From NCBI GenBank assembly GCA_005798825.1, contig SYIL01000038.1, positions 1 to 56,735 on the forward strand: 56,735 bases of DNA, read 5' to 3'. The notes beneath the pieces were generated by a model. The model did no database searches, was not told the origin of the DNA, and saw only the letters and a list, made by a program, of their open reading frames with translations. The stretch comes from Bacteroidota bacterium. Its GTDB lineage: Bacteria > Bacteroidota > Bacteroidia > NS11-12g > UBA955. This document shows, in pieces, positions 1-9,398 of the stretch. A program made the translations under genes and the position numbers. Within the stretch, counting starts at the first letter, position 1. The number at the start of each line of letters is the position of its first letter.

Positions 1-38
1 GTTTGCACTACTTGTTTGCACTACTTGTTTGCACTACT
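1..38. repeat. 13-bp tandem repeat, three copies
   Basis: The unit GTTTGCACTACTT occurs three times head to tail from the first base of the window; the third copy ends in C instead of T. The last copy overlaps the stop codon of the small minus-strand ORF at 34-180. The array may extend beyond the window edge. Confidence 0.9.
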
Positions 39-180
39 CTTTCACACCCGTATTGAATTTTTTATTGTTTTTTTTGGAAAGTGCTTCCTTTTTATTATAG
101 GCCTTTAACACAAAAAAAGCAGACCCAAAAACCAATGCTGTAATGATAAATTCCCACAGAAACATTTGTTGTTTAAACAT
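34..180 (-). CDS. small single-pass membrane protein (48 aa), hypothetical
   Basis: This ORF of 48 codons starts with ATG at 180 and ends with TAG at 34-36. The N-terminal half is hydrophobic (about residues 7-25, rich in F, I, A, V and L) and the C-terminal half is Lys/Asn-rich, the pattern of a single-span inner-membrane protein with a basic cytoplasmic tail. A Bacteroidota-type -7 box lies about 44 bp upstream on the same strand. I do not recognise the family. Its size and topology recall small respiratory-complex accessory subunits such as CcoQ, but no specific motif supports that. It is divergent from the dipeptidase gene at 352. Confidence 0.5.
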   Translation of the reverse strand: MFKQQMFLWEFIITALVFGSAFFVLKAYNKKEALSKKNNKKFNTGVKE

Positions 181-223
181 CTCTATTGATATGGCCGTTG
201 CGTTATCCAATTCTAATGTGCTA

Positions 224-253
224 CAAATATACTACAAGCGCTTACCAACCCAA
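224..253 (-). promoter_or_regulatory. putative promoter of the 48-aa membrane protein gene
   Basis: On the minus strand, TATATTTG (complement of 224-231) matches the Bacteroidota -7 consensus TAnnTTTG exactly. A TTG (complement of 251-253) sits 19 bp upstream, the expected -33 spacing. The predicted start site is about 40 bp upstream of the ATG at 180. Confidence 0.5.
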
Positions 254-351
254 GTATCATTGTTTGTATTCACGGATTTTCGGTGAGGCTATTTCTATAT
301 TTTGCTAGAAATCTTTTGCGTGGTGCGAAAAATGCGTCGTAAATTGCGGGT

Positions 352-1719
352 ATGTCAGTGAATCAATATATAGAACACAACCGAGATCGTTTTTTAAGCG
401 AATTGTTTGACTTATTGCGTATACCCAGTATCAGTGCCGACTCAACCCGTGCTGGTGATGTTAGACGATGTGCTGAAGTTCTAGCAGATTACCTTCGCAA
501 AGCAGGTGCAGACAATGTTCTTCTTGAGGAGACCGCTGGATACCCAATTATTTATGGTGAAAAAATCATCCACCCAGGTTTGCCAACTGTTTTGGTATAT
601 GGACATTATGATGTTCAACCAAGTGTACCCGATGAATTGTGGGTAACTCCTGCCTTTGAGCCCACGATTCGGGATGGAAAAATTTATGCGAGGGGGGCAT
701 GCGATGACAAAGGACAAGTATTCATGCATGTAAAGGCATTTGAAACCATGATGCAAACAAATACCTTGTCGTGCAATATCAAATTTATGATCGAAGGTGA
801 AGAAGAAGTTGGTAGCAATAATCTTGGGCCCTATTGTAAAAATAACAAGGATAAACTAAGGGCCGATGTAATTTTGATATCTGATACAGGTATTGTCGCA
901 AATGATACGCCAAGTATTGATGTTGGATTGAGGGGATTGAGTTATGTTGAAGTTGAGATTACTGGTCCCAGAATTGATTTACATTCAGGGGTTTATGGCG
1001 GTGCTGTTGCAAATCCTATTAATATTTTGTGCTCCATGATCGCCGGAATGCACGACGAAAATCGCCGTATTACCATACCAGGCTTCTACGATAAAGTTCT
1101 GGATGTTTCTGAAAGCGATCGAGAAGCAATGGGTAAAATTCCCTTTGATTTAGAAGACTATAAAAAACACCTCGATATCGAGAATATAATGGGTGAAAAA
1201 GGCTTCACAACCATTGAAAGAACCGGTATTCGGCCAACCTTGGATGTAAATGGCATTTGGGGCGGATATATTGGTGAAGGGGCTAAAACTGTTTTGCCCA
1301 GCAAAGCCTATGCAAAAATATCTATGCGATTGGTACCCAATCAAATAAGTTCTGAAATAACCGAAATGTTTCAACACTATTTCGAGAGCATTGCACCAAA
1401 AGGTGTAAAGGTTAAGGTTACCCCCCACCACGGTGGCGAACCTGTTCTTACCCCTACAGATTCTGTTCCCTTTAGAGCAGCAGCGATGGCCATGAAAGAA
1501 ACCTTTGGCAAAGAGCCAATCCCTACCAGAGGGGGCGGAAGTATCCCGATTGTTGCATTATTTGAAAAAGAATTGCAGACTAAAACTGTGCTGATGGGTT
1601 TTGGTTTAGACTCTGATGCCATTCACAGCCCAAACGAACACTACGGAATTTTTAATTACTTCAAGGGAATTGAAACCATTCCCCAATTCTTCAAGCACTT
1701 CGCAGCACTCAAGCAATAA
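352..1719 (+). CDS. M20/M25/M40 family dipeptidase
   Basis: This is a zinc-dependent exo- or dipeptidase of the carnosinase-like M20 branch, probably cytoplasmic and hydrolysing dipeptides. At 455 aa it has the family's usual length. Visible active-site motifs are GHYDVQP (His85 and Asp87), ARGACDDKG (Asp118/119, bridging metal ligand), EGEEEVGS (148-155, catalytic Glu followed by a metal Glu), SDTG, and a C-terminal HSPNEHYG carrying the last metal His. The central lid/dimerisation domain spans roughly residues 195-330. The start is ATG at 352. The gene is followed 54 bp later by the (p)ppGpp synthase/hydrolase gene on the same strand. Exact substrate is not determinable. Confidence 0.93.
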   Translation: MSVNQYIEHNRDRFLSELFDLLRIPSISADSTRAGDVRRCAEVLADYLRKAGADNVLLEETAGYPIIYGEKIIHPGLPTVLVYGHYDVQPSVPDELWVTPAFEPTIRDGKIYARGACDDKGQVFMHVKAFETMMQTNTLSCNIKFMIEGEEEVGSNNLGPYCKNNKDKLRADVILISDTGIVANDTPSIDVGLRGLSYVEVEITGPRIDLHSGVYGGAVANPINILCSMIAGMHDENRRITIPGFYDKVLDVSESDREAMGKIPFDLEDYKKHLDIENIMGEKGFTTIERTGIRPTLDVNGIWGGYIGEGAKTVLPSKAYAKISMRLVPNQISSEITEMFQHYFESIAPKGVKVKVTPHHGGEPVLTPTDSVPFRAAAMAMKETFGKEPIPTRGGGSIPIVALFEKELQTKTVLMGFGLDSDAIHSPNEHYGIFNYFKGIETIPQFFKHFAALKQ

Positions 1720-1773
1720 GAATATAGGGCTTGTGGGTACCCTCATTTGCCACATCCAATAAATACGAAGTAT

Positions 1774-4011
1774 ATGGGATTATTACAAGGCGCAACCTAT
1801 GAAGCATATCGCAGCGAATTGCTAAAACGATACAAGCATTTATTGCGCAGTCTGGGTAATAATTTGTCTTCGGAGAAAATCAAATTGGTTCGGGATGCCT
1901 TTGATATGTCGGCCAGGGCACATGAAGGAACTCTAAGAAAAAGTGGTGAGCCTTATATTTTTCATCCCTTGGCCGTTGCCGAAATCGCTGTATCTGAATT
2001 GGGTCTGGGTGTTACCTCTGTGGTTTGCGCGCTTCTTCATGACGTGGTTGAAGACACAGACATTACCTTGGACGATATTGAGCATCGGTTTGGACCAAAA
2101 ATTACCTCTATTATAGATGGGTTAACAAAAATTTCAACGGTGTTCGAAATCGTAGAAAAGGATCAAAGTATTCAAGCTGAAAATTTCAAAAAAATCCTTT
2201 TGACCTTGGGAGAAGACCTTCGTGTAATCCTCATTAAATTGTGTGATCGGCTTCACAATATGCGCACATTGGGCGCTGTCTCCGAGAACACAAAACTTAA
2301 AATTGCATCTGAAACACTTTTTATTTATGCACCTTTAGCCTATCGTCTTGGATTGAACGCGGTAAAAACAGAAATGGAAGACATTGCCTTAAAGTTTACA
2401 AATCTGGCCATTTACCATGAAATATCAGAGAAACTTGCAGAAACAAAAAATACACGGCAACGGTATATCAAAGAATTTATCGATCCCTTAAAAATAGAAT
2501 TAGACAAGTCTGGCTTGCACATTATCGAAATTAAAGGCCGTCCCAAAAGTATCTACAGTATCTACCAAAAAATGAACAAGCAACAAATTCCCTTTGAGGA
2601 AGTCTATGATGCTTTTGCCATTCGGGTTGTTGTGGGATGCCCAATTTATTTAGAAAAAACAGACTGCTGGAGAGTGTATAGTATTATTTCTGATATGTAT
2701 CGCTCCCATACCAACCGATTGCGCGACTGGCTCAGCCATCCCAAAAGCAACGGCTATAGCGCATTACACACAACCGTATTAGGGCCAAAAGGACGGTGGA
2801 TTGAAGTACAGATTCGGTCAAAAAGAATGGAAGATATTGCCGAAAGAGGCCTAGCAGCTCACTGGCGATACAAAGCAGGTGCTGAACAATCTATTTCAAC
2901 GCCACAAGATACTGCCTTCGAAAATTGGTTGGACTCAGTGAAAGAAACACTGTCCAATAGCGACCTATCAGCAATGGATTTGGTAAGCGAATTTCGGAAC
3001 AGTTTGTTGGGTGAAGAGATACACATATTTACCCCAAAAGGAGATGTAAAAGGACTTCCCATTGGATCTACAGCTCTTGATTTTGCATACTCCATTCACA
3101 CCGAAATTGGAAATAGAACCATTGGTGCGAAAGTGAATAATAAACTGGTTTCCATCAAAAGTATTTTAAAAAATGGTGATATTGTTGAAATTCTCACAAC
3201 CATCAAAAATCGGGTTACCCGTGATTGGTTAGAAGTGGTAACAACTGCCAGTGCGAAGTCAAAAATTAGGGAGGCACTCAAAGCAGAACGCACGCAAAAG
3301 GCCAACCAAGGCAAATTACTTGTCGAAAGAATGTTTCGAAAACACCAACTCAATTTTAATGATAGCAATATCAAAAAATTGATATCCCATTTCAAATATG
3401 CAGTTTTAGCTGAATTCTTTCATGCCGTTGCTGAGGGTCAGATAAGGTTGAATAGAGAATTGTTGTTTTTAATCATCACAAAAAAAATCTTGCCATTGGA
3501 AACAATTGAAAATCCGAAAATTGATAACGAAAATCCTCGGTTGAAGGCCAAAAAAAATACAGATCATGTCGTCATAGGAGAAGATCACGAACTCCCGTAT
3601 ACATTGTCAAAATGCTGTAATCCCCTGCCCGGAGACTCTATTTTTGGTTTTATAACAGTGGGTGAAGGCATAAAAATTCACCGTACGACTTGCCCTGGAG
3701 CTACGCGATTAATGAGTCAATACGGATATCGAATTATCTCTGCAGGATGGCAAAACGATGGCTACCAAAAATCCTTTGAAACATCCATCGCCGTAAAAGG
3801 AATTGACGATATTGGTATTATAAGCAGAATTGCAGATATAATTTCAAGGGATATGGAAGTAAATATGAAAAGTATAAATATTGTATCCAATGAAGATGGC
3901 ACATTTGGAGGTCGTATTGAATTAATGATTTATGATTTACCCCATTTGGAACAATTGATAGGCAAAATCAAAGCGACACACCGCTATATCCAGGTAAAGA
4001 GAGAAGATTAA
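1774..4011 (+). CDS. rel: bifunctional (p)ppGpp synthetase/hydrolase (RelA/SpoT family)
   Basis: This long RSH enzyme makes and degrades (p)ppGpp in the stringent response. Domains in order are an N-terminal HD hydrolase with an intact HDVVED motif (about residues 89-94), so hydrolase activity is expected; a synthetase domain with RPKSIYSIYQKM, the YDAFAIRV Asp and the nucleotide-stacking SNGYSALHT; a TGS domain starting at HIFTPKG; a conserved-cysteine region (KCCNPLPGD, then RTTCPGA); and a C-terminal ACT domain. The frame extends upstream to a TTG at 1747 (754 aa), but I chose the ATG at 1774 (745 aa). Its stop codon directly abuts the stop codon of convergent atpG. Confidence 0.95.
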   Translation: MGLLQGATYEAYRSELLKRYKHLLRSLGNNLSSEKIKLVRDAFDMSARAHEGTLRKSGEPYIFHPLAVAEIAVSELGLGVTSVVCALLHDVVEDTDITLDDIEHRFGPKITSIIDGLTKISTVFEIVEKDQSIQAENFKKILLTLGEDLRVILIKLCDRLHNMRTLGAVSENTKLKIASETLFIYAPLAYRLGLNAVKTEMEDIALKFTNLAIYHEISEKLAETKNTRQRYIKEFIDPLKIELDKSGLHIIEIKGRPKSIYSIYQKMNKQQIPFEEVYDAFAIRVVVGCPIYLEKTDCWRVYSIISDMYRSHTNRLRDWLSHPKSNGYSALHTTVLGPKGRWIEVQIRSKRMEDIAERGLAAHWRYKAGAEQSISTPQDTAFENWLDSVKETLSNSDLSAMDLVSEFRNSLLGEEIHIFTPKGDVKGLPIGSTALDFAYSIHTEIGNRTIGAKVNNKLVSIKSILKNGDIVEILTTIKNRVTRDWLEVVTTASAKSKIREALKAERTQKANQGKLLVERMFRKHQLNFNDSNIKKLISHFKYAVLAEFFHAVAEGQIRLNRELLFLIITKKILPLETIENPKIDNENPRLKAKKNTDHVVIGEDHELPYTLSKCCNPLPGDSIFGFITVGEGIKIHRTTCPGATRLMSQYGYRIISAGWQNDGYQKSFETSIAVKGIDDIGIISRIADIISRDMEVNMKSINIVSNEDGTFGGRIELMIYDLPHLEQLIGKIKATHRYIQVKRED

Positions 4012-4890
4012 TCAACCTTCAAGCGCAGCGACGCCACCTACAATCTCAGAAATTTCACGGGTAATGGCTGCTTGTCGCGCTTGATTATAGGCCAATCGTA
4101 GATCACGCAATAACTCCCCGGCATTTTCAGTAGCTTTATCCATTGCAACCATTCGAGCACCGTGTTCAGAAGCAAGAGAATCTAATAAAGAACGGTAAAA
4201 AAGTGTTTTTACACTGCGGGGAATTAAATCTTGTAATATTTCCACCTTACCAGGCTCAAAAATATAATCAGAACTTTTTTGAGTTGTTTTTTCTTTCATG
4301 GGAGCAATGGGCAACAACTGTTCGTTGACCAAAATTTGGGTAGCCGCATTCTTAAATTTATTGTAAACCACCTCTACCCTATCATACTCTCCCAATAAAA
4401 ATGTATCAATAACCGATTGCATGGCTTTAAATGCTGTTTCTGCAGACAGGGTTTGCGACAAATTGGCCATCTCAAGATTGACCTCAATCCCCAATCGTTT
4501 CAATGCCTCACCTCCTTTTTTCCCAATACACATCATGGTTACACTGCCAGTTAGATTGGCCGGGGCATAATTGTCCTGGATGAGCATCCTAACCCGCTTA
4601 ACAACATTGGCATTAAAAGCCCCACACAAACCACGATCACTCGTTACAACCAATAACAAAACCTTCTTTGCTTCACGCGATTTGAAATAACCTGCCAACA
4701 GTGGATCGTCGCTACTTTCTTGTAAATTGCCCATTATGCCTTGCAATTTTTCTGCGTAAGGACGCATGCGAACGATAGAATCACTGGCTTTTCGCAATTT
4801 AGTAGCACTCACCAATTTCATCGCCTTGGTAATTTGCTGGGTACTAATTGTGGATGCTATTCTAGCCCGAATTTCCTTCTGATTCGCCAT
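4012..4890 (-). CDS. atpG: F1Fo ATP synthase subunit gamma
   Basis: The gamma subunit is the central rotor shaft of F1. The protein has the conserved N-terminal helix (MANQKEIRARI, then TQQITKAMKLVSATKL) and the C-terminal helix ending in NQARQAAITREISEIVGG; together these form the antiparallel coiled coil. The frame is open up to 4941, but starting there would overlap atpA by 41 bp. The ATG at 4888-4890 gives the family length (292 aa) and a 10-bp gap after the atpA stop. This is the last gene of the operon. No terminator is seen before the convergent rel stop codon, which it abuts. Confidence 0.96.
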   Translation of the reverse strand: MANQKEIRARIASTISTQQITKAMKLVSATKLRKASDSIVRMRPYAEKLQGIMGNLQESSDDPLLAGYFKSREAKKVLLLVVTSDRGLCGAFNANVVKRVRMLIQDNYAPANLTGSVTMMCIGKKGGEALKRLGIEVNLEMANLSQTLSAETAFKAMQSVIDTFLLGEYDRVEVVYNKFKNAATQILVNEQLLPIAPMKEKTTQKSSDYIFEPGKVEILQDLIPRSVKTLFYRSLLDSLASEHGARMVAMDKATENAGELLRDLRLAYNQARQAAITREISEIVGGVAALEG

Positions 4891-4900
4891 TATATGGGGG

Positions 4901-6481
4901 TTAAGCTGTATAATTCTTTTCGAATTCAATACACGCAGCATTCAATACTGCTTTTACTTCATCATCTATCACTCCTTTGCGCATAGAGTCCAATGTTTTT
5001 TTGTGTTTTGATTCAAGATATTCCAAATACGCCTCTTCAAATTCACGAATTTTTCCAACGGGAATGTTGCGCAATAAATTTGAAGTTCCAAGGTAGATAA
5101 TGGCAATTTGTTTTTCGACTGACACAGGACTGTATTGGGGTTGCTTCAGAATTTCAACATTGCGTGCTCCTTTTTCTAACACAGATTTGGTCGCAGCATC
5201 AAGGTCTGAACCAAATTTAGAAAATGCTTCCAATTCGCGGTATTGTGCTTGATCTAGTTTTAATGTTCCTGCAACACGCTTCATAGACTTAATTTGAGCA
5301 TTTCCTCCCACACGAGATACCGAAATACCCACGTTGATTGCAGGACGTATTCCTGAATTAAACAGATTTGATTCTAAGAAAATCTGACCATCTGTAATGG
5401 AAATTACATTGGTTGGAATATACGCAGATACATCACCTGCTTGTGTTTCAATAATAGGCAATGCTGTTAATGATCCGCCACCTTTTACTTTGCCCTTTAA
5501 ACTCTCGGGCAAATCATTCATATTGCAGGTAATTTGATCGCTAGAATTTAGCTTACAAGCTCGCTCGAGCAAACGACTGTGTAGATAAAAAACGTCACCT
5601 GGATATGCCTCACGACCCGGAGGCCTGCGCAATAACAACGAAACCTCACGATAAGCAACAGCCTGTTTAGACAAATCGTCGTACACAACCAATGCAGGCA
5701 ATCCCAAATCACGGAAATATTCACCAATAGCACATCCAGCCATGGGTGCAAAGAATTGCAAAGGCGCCGGTGCAGATGCAGCTGCAGTTACTACCACTGT
5801 ATACTCCATGGCACCGCTTTCCTCGAGAGATTTTACAACTTGTTTTACAGTTGATTCCTTCTGTCCACAAGCAACATAAATACAGAATACAGGATTTCCC
5901 TCCGCAAAAAACGACTTTTGATTGATAATGGTATCCAGTGCAATTGCGGTTTTACCCGTTTGGCGATCACCGATAATAAGTTCGCGCTGTCCACGACCAA
6001 TAGGAATCATGGCATCAATTGCTTTGATCCCCGTTTGTAAAGGTTGGGTTACGGGTTCACGAAACAGCACACCTGGAGCTTTTCGTTCCAGGGGCATTTC
6101 GAACAATTCACCAGCAATGGGTCCTTTTCCGTCAACAGGTTCACCCAAGGTATTAATAACACGGCCTAACAGCCCGTGACCGGCATTAATAGAAGCAATC
6201 TTTCCCGTGCGTTTAACTTTGTCACCCTCTTTAATATCACCACTGCTTCCCATAAGTACGGTACCTACATTGTCTTGTTCAAGATTTAAGGCTACTGCGC
6301 GAACTCCATTTGCGAATTCTACGAGTTCACCACTTTGGACACCTAATAGTCCATAAATTCGGGCAATACCATCACCTACTTGAAGAACAGTTCCTACTTC
6401 TTCTAGGGTGGCAGTAATATCAAAACCCGTAATCTGGTTTTTTAAAATACTGGAAATTTCATCGGGTCTAATTTTTGACAT
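4901..6481 (-). CDS. atpA: F1Fo ATP synthase subunit alpha
   Basis: The alpha subunit is the non-catalytic nucleotide-binding subunit of the F1 hexamer. At 526 aa it has the normal length. The Walker A motif GDRQTGKT is at residues 171-178, followed by the alpha signature region with [14 protein letters not shown] and the [26 protein letters not shown] block, which includes the alpha-subunit arginine finger region. It sits between atpH (9 bp upstream) and atpG (10 bp downstream). The catalytic beta subunit (atpD) and epsilon (atpC) are not in this window; Bacteroidota commonly encode them at a separate locus. Confidence 0.98.
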   Translation of the reverse strand: MSKIRPDEISSILKNQITGFDITATLEEVGTVLQVGDGIARIYGLLGVQSGELVEFANGVRAVALNLEQDNVGTVLMGSSGDIKEGDKVKRTGKIASINAGHGLLGRVINTLGEPVDGKGPIAGELFEMPLERKAPGVLFREPVTQPLQTGIKAIDAMIPIGRGQRELIIGDRQTGKTAIALDTIINQKSFFAEGNPVFCIYVACGQKESTVKQVVKSLEESGAMEYTVVVTAAASAPAPLQFFAPMAGCAIGEYFRDLGLPALVVYDDLSKQAVAYREVSLLLRRPPGREAYPGDVFYLHSRLLERACKLNSSDQITCNMNDLPESLKGKVKGGGSLTALPIIETQAGDVSAYIPTNVISITDGQIFLESNLFNSGIRPAINVGISVSRVGGNAQIKSMKRVAGTLKLDQAQYRELEAFSKFGSDLDAATKSVLEKGARNVEILKQPQYSPVSVEKQIAIIYLGTSNLLRNIPVGKIREFEEAYLEYLESKHKKTLDSMRKGVIDDEVKAVLNAACIEFEKNYTA

Positions 6482-6490
6482 GGCAGTTAT

Positions 6491-7030
6491 TTAGGCTATT
6501 TGAAGGTCTTTTTTAAGTTTGTTTAATTTGTTTGATAGGGTGGCATCATAAATTTTTCCCTCAAACATTATATTCATTCCACCGATTAAGGTTGGATCTA
6601 GGGTTTGGGTGATCAATACATCGCTGGAACCAGCGGTTTCTAAAATATAGGTTTTTATGGCCTTGAGATTGCCATCACTCAACGGCAATGCTGAAGACAC
6701 AGTAGCGGTAGTAATACTTTTGTATTTGTAGTACAACAACATAAATGCATCTGTCATGGAAGGAATATACGATTCTCGATTTTTTTCGGTCATCAACATT
6801 AAGAGTTTGCAAGTTAACGCAGAGCAAGAAACAAAAATTTTGCCCAAAGCCTCTTTCTTGGTCACTTTCCTCAACAAGGGGGTGCGGATGAATAGTCTTA
6901 AATCTTTAGACTCCGCAAGGGCAGTTTGAATCTGTTGTATATCCGACACACACAATTCTACAGAATCGTTTTCCAATGAGCAGTCGAAAAGTGCTTTGGC
7001 GTATCGAGAAGCAATTCTAATGTCAGACAT
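6491..7030 (-). CDS. atpH: F1Fo ATP synthase subunit delta
   Basis: Delta links the peripheral stalk (subunit b) to the top of F1. The 179-aa protein shows the family's N-terminal helical bundle beginning with IASRYAKALFD. A diverged C-terminal part contains DPTLIGGMNIMFEGKIYDATLSNKL, the conserved OSCP/delta tail signature. The position between atpF and atpA is canonical. Start is ATG at 7030, 13 bp after the atpF stop. Confidence 0.95.
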   Translation of the reverse strand: MSDIRIASRYAKALFDCSLENDSVELCVSDIQQIQTALAESKDLRLFIRTPLLRKVTKKEALGKIFVSCSALTCKLLMLMTEKNRESYIPSMTDAFMLLYYKYKSITTATVSSALPLSDGNLKAIKTYILETAGSSDVLITQTLDPTLIGGMNIMFEGKIYDATLSNKLNKLKKDLQIA

Positions 7031-7043
7031 ATTGCGTGTAAAC

Positions 7044-7532
7044 CTAATTTAATTGTGAAAGTTGTTTCTCAATGATGGCCTTTTGAGCGTCATTGTTTTC
7101 TAGGTGTTGCTGCATCAATTTCTCGGCAATTTGAACCGAAAAAACAGATATCTCACGTTTTAATTCGGCGATAGCAGCTGCCTTTTGTTTTTCGATCTCG
7201 TCTTGTGCACGATTGATTAATTTCTTGGCTTCTTCATCGGCGAGGGTTTTGGCATCACCAATGATTTTATCGCGCATTTCACGTGATTCTTTCAACATCA
7301 AATCTCTTTCTTTTCGGGCTTCGGCTAACAAAGACTCATTTTCACCTTGAAAACGAATCATATCGGCTTGGGTTTTTTCGGCCAGCAGCAAAGAGTCTTG
7401 AATGGTTTTTTCGCGTTCGCGAATCGAACTTAGGATAGGATTCCAAGCATATTTTTTAAGGATCACTAGCACCAATAAAAATGTGACTATCATCCAAAAT
7501 AATAAGCCTATGGCCGGTGTGACTAACTGCAT
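7044..7532 (-). CDS. atpF: F1Fo ATP synthase subunit b
   Basis: Subunit b is the peripheral stalk. The 162-aa protein has one N-terminal transmembrane helix (about residues 7-25, with the typical FWMIVTFLLVLVIL segment and a following KKYAWNPI). A long charged helix rich in E, K, A and R then forms the stalk coiled coil. Length is standard. It is separated from atpE by 57 bp that contain a perfect 11-bp hairpin. Confidence 0.96.
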   Translation of the reverse strand: MQLVTPAIGLLFWMIVTFLLVLVILKKYAWNPILSSIREREKTIQDSLLLAEKTQADMIRFQGENESLLAEARKERDLMLKESREMRDKIIGDAKTLADEEAKKLINRAQDEIEKQKAAAIAELKREISVFSVQIAEKLMQQHLENNDAQKAIIEKQLSQLN

Positions 7533-7554
7533 ATTTCTTGTTGTTATATTAGAA

Positions 7555-7579
7555 GAGGTCGAACCGGGGGTTCGACCTC
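7555..7579 (-). promoter_or_regulatory. perfect 11-bp hairpin between atpE and atpF
   Basis: GAGGTCGAACC (7555-7565) and GGTTCGACCTC (7569-7579) are perfect inverted copies with a 3-nt loop. In the operon's minus-strand transcript the hairpin lies just after the atpE stop and is not followed by a U-run, so it is not a standard terminator for this operon. Protection of the atpE mRNA 3' end, or partial attenuation giving more c subunit, is a plausible role. On the plus strand it is followed by a T-run. Confidence 0.7.
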
Positions 7580-7589
7580 AAAGTTTTTT

Positions 7590-7871
<282 letters not shown>

Positions 7872-7893
7872 TTATATTGTTTTTACGTTGTTT

Positions 7894-8973
7894 TTAATGG
7901 TGCTCTTCCTCCAAAGCCATTCCAATGTAAATGGCAGAAAGCAAGGTGAAAACATAGGCTTGCAAAAATGCGACAAGCAATTCAAGCAAACTCATGAAGA
8001 TGGTAAATGCGACAACAAAAGGGCTTGCGAAATATCCCACGCCAGGACGAATCGCCTCAGCAATAAATATCAAACTAAAAAAGCCCAAAATAATAATGTG
8101 ACCCGCAGTGATATTTGCAAACAATCTCAGCATCAAAACAAAAGGTTTTAAGACTACGCCCAATATTTCAATAGGAATAATTATAATATACATCCAAATG
8201 GGCACATCGGGTAAGAAAATATGCTTCCAATATTGCTTTTTGGCTTTCAGGTTTACCGTTAAGAAAATCAATGTTGCCAATACCATCGCAATGGCAATAT
8301 TGCCGGTAACATTAGCACCACCGGGAAAAATTGGAATCAGACCAAATAAATTATTAATAAAAATAAAAAAGAAAATACTGAGTAAAAAAGGCATGAAGCG
8401 GTCGGTTTTGTGTCCCAGCGCGGGCTTTGTAACGTCATCGCGAATAAATAAAATTAAGGGCTCGATTAAATTGTGAATGCCTTTGGGTGCTTTCCCAGCA
8501 TTTTTCTTGTATGATGAAGCCATACCAATAGCCAATATTAATAAAGCGAAAACAGCAAAAAGCATCGCAGCAACATTTTTTGTAATACTTAAGTCGTATA
8601 CTGGTTCGTGATTGTCACTGGATTCCCAAACAATCTTATTTTCTTGGTTGAGAATAAATCCCATGTATGCTGTGTGACCATGTTCAAATTTTGAAGACAT
8701 AAAAAATATAAAGCCCTTTGATTTCACATACAAAATGACCGGCAAATAGATTGAGACAGCATCATGTCCCTCTCCCCAAAGGTGCCAATCATGAGAATCG
8801 GAAATATGCTCCATGATCATCTTTCCCGCATCAAACTTTTTAGATTTTTTTTCCTCATTCTGATGATTAGAGGGCCTGTTTGATACATGCGTGTCTGGTT
8901 GTCCAGCAATGGCTGGCAGAAACAAAAAAGCAGAAAAAATTAACCCCCATAGATGTTTCCGAAAAGATGTCAT
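7894..8973 (-). CDS. atpB: F1Fo ATP synthase subunit a, with long exported N-terminal extension
   Basis: Subunit a forms the ion channel next to the c ring. The C-terminal two thirds carry the conserved membrane helices and the essential arginine in LKPFVLMLRLFANITAGH. The N-terminus adds about 120 residues before the first conserved helix: a signal-peptide-like segment (start MTSFRKHLW, hydrophobic core, AIAG), then a polar His/Asp/Lys-rich region expected in the periplasm. This makes it about 359 aa against about 270 in E. coli; long AtpB proteins are usual in Bacteroidota. An alternative ATG at 9000 adds nine residues, but the ATG at 8973 gives the cleaner signal sequence. Confidence 0.94.
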   Translation of the reverse strand: MTSFRKHLWGLIFSAFLFLPAIAGQPDTHVSNRPSNHQNEEKKSKKFDAGKMIMEHISDSHDWHLWGEGHDAVSIYLPVILYVKSKGFIFFMSSKFEHGHTAYMGFILNQENKIVWESSDNHEPVYDLSITKNVAAMLFAVFALLILAIGMASSYKKNAGKAPKGIHNLIEPLILFIRDDVTKPALGHKTDRFMPFLLSIFFFIFINNLFGLIPIFPGGANVTGNIAIAMVLATLIFLTVNLKAKKQYWKHIFLPDVPIWMYIIIIPIEILGVVLKPFVLMLRLFANITAGHIIILGFFSLIFIAEAIRPGVGYFASPFVVAFTIFMSLLELLVAFLQAYVFTLLSAIYIGMALEEEHH

Positions 8974-9022
8974 AGTGAAGAGCACAGTAAAATAGGGCAT
9001 TTTCGTTTCGGAAATTTACATT

Positions 9023-9394
9023 TTATTCGGGGCGCAATTTACTGCTCTTTTTAGACATTTCAAACAACAAAAACAATAAAAAGTACAAACCATAAGGAAT
9101 GACAAATAGGAGGTCGGCTTTACCATGGTTTACAAAGGTTATAATCATGAAAATCGTAACTGCCATCAGCCGCAACATACTCGAAGACATAGTCCTTCTC
9201 ACCCATTGATTAGGATTGCTTATGGCGCTTCGACTCACATAAAATCGCAACAACCAAAATACTATGAGTAAGTATACAAGTCCAAAATATGTATCGGCGG
9301 GAACCTCTATTTTGCTACTAGACAGATCAGCCAAATACGTAGACAATCCGATCATAACAGCGAAAATTAAAATACTAATGCTGTAGACTCGCAC
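9023..9394 (-). CDS. AtpI-like four-helix membrane protein
   Basis: This 123-aa hydrophobic protein has about four predicted transmembrane segments (near residues 4-22, 38-54, 73-90 and 95-112) and a short basic tail. Its size, topology and place between AtpZ and atpB match the AtpI/UncI-type accessory protein implicated in c-ring assembly in other bacteria. Sequence conservation in this family is low, so the assignment rests mainly on context. The start codon is GTG at 9394, leaving 4 bp after the atpZ stop; no earlier ATG suits. Confidence 0.7.
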   Translation of the reverse strand: MRVYSISILIFAVMIGLSTYLADLSSSKIEVPADTYFGLVYLLIVFWLLRFYVSRSAISNPNQWVRRTMSSSMLRLMAVTIFMIITFVNHGKADLLFVIPYGLYFLLFLLFEMSKKSSKLRPE

Positions 9395-9398
9395 GGAA

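Noticed and set aside
1747-1773. TTG start for the RelA/SpoT gene
   Set aside because: Possible, but the ATG at 1774 is a standard start; the added nine residues have no supporting feature.
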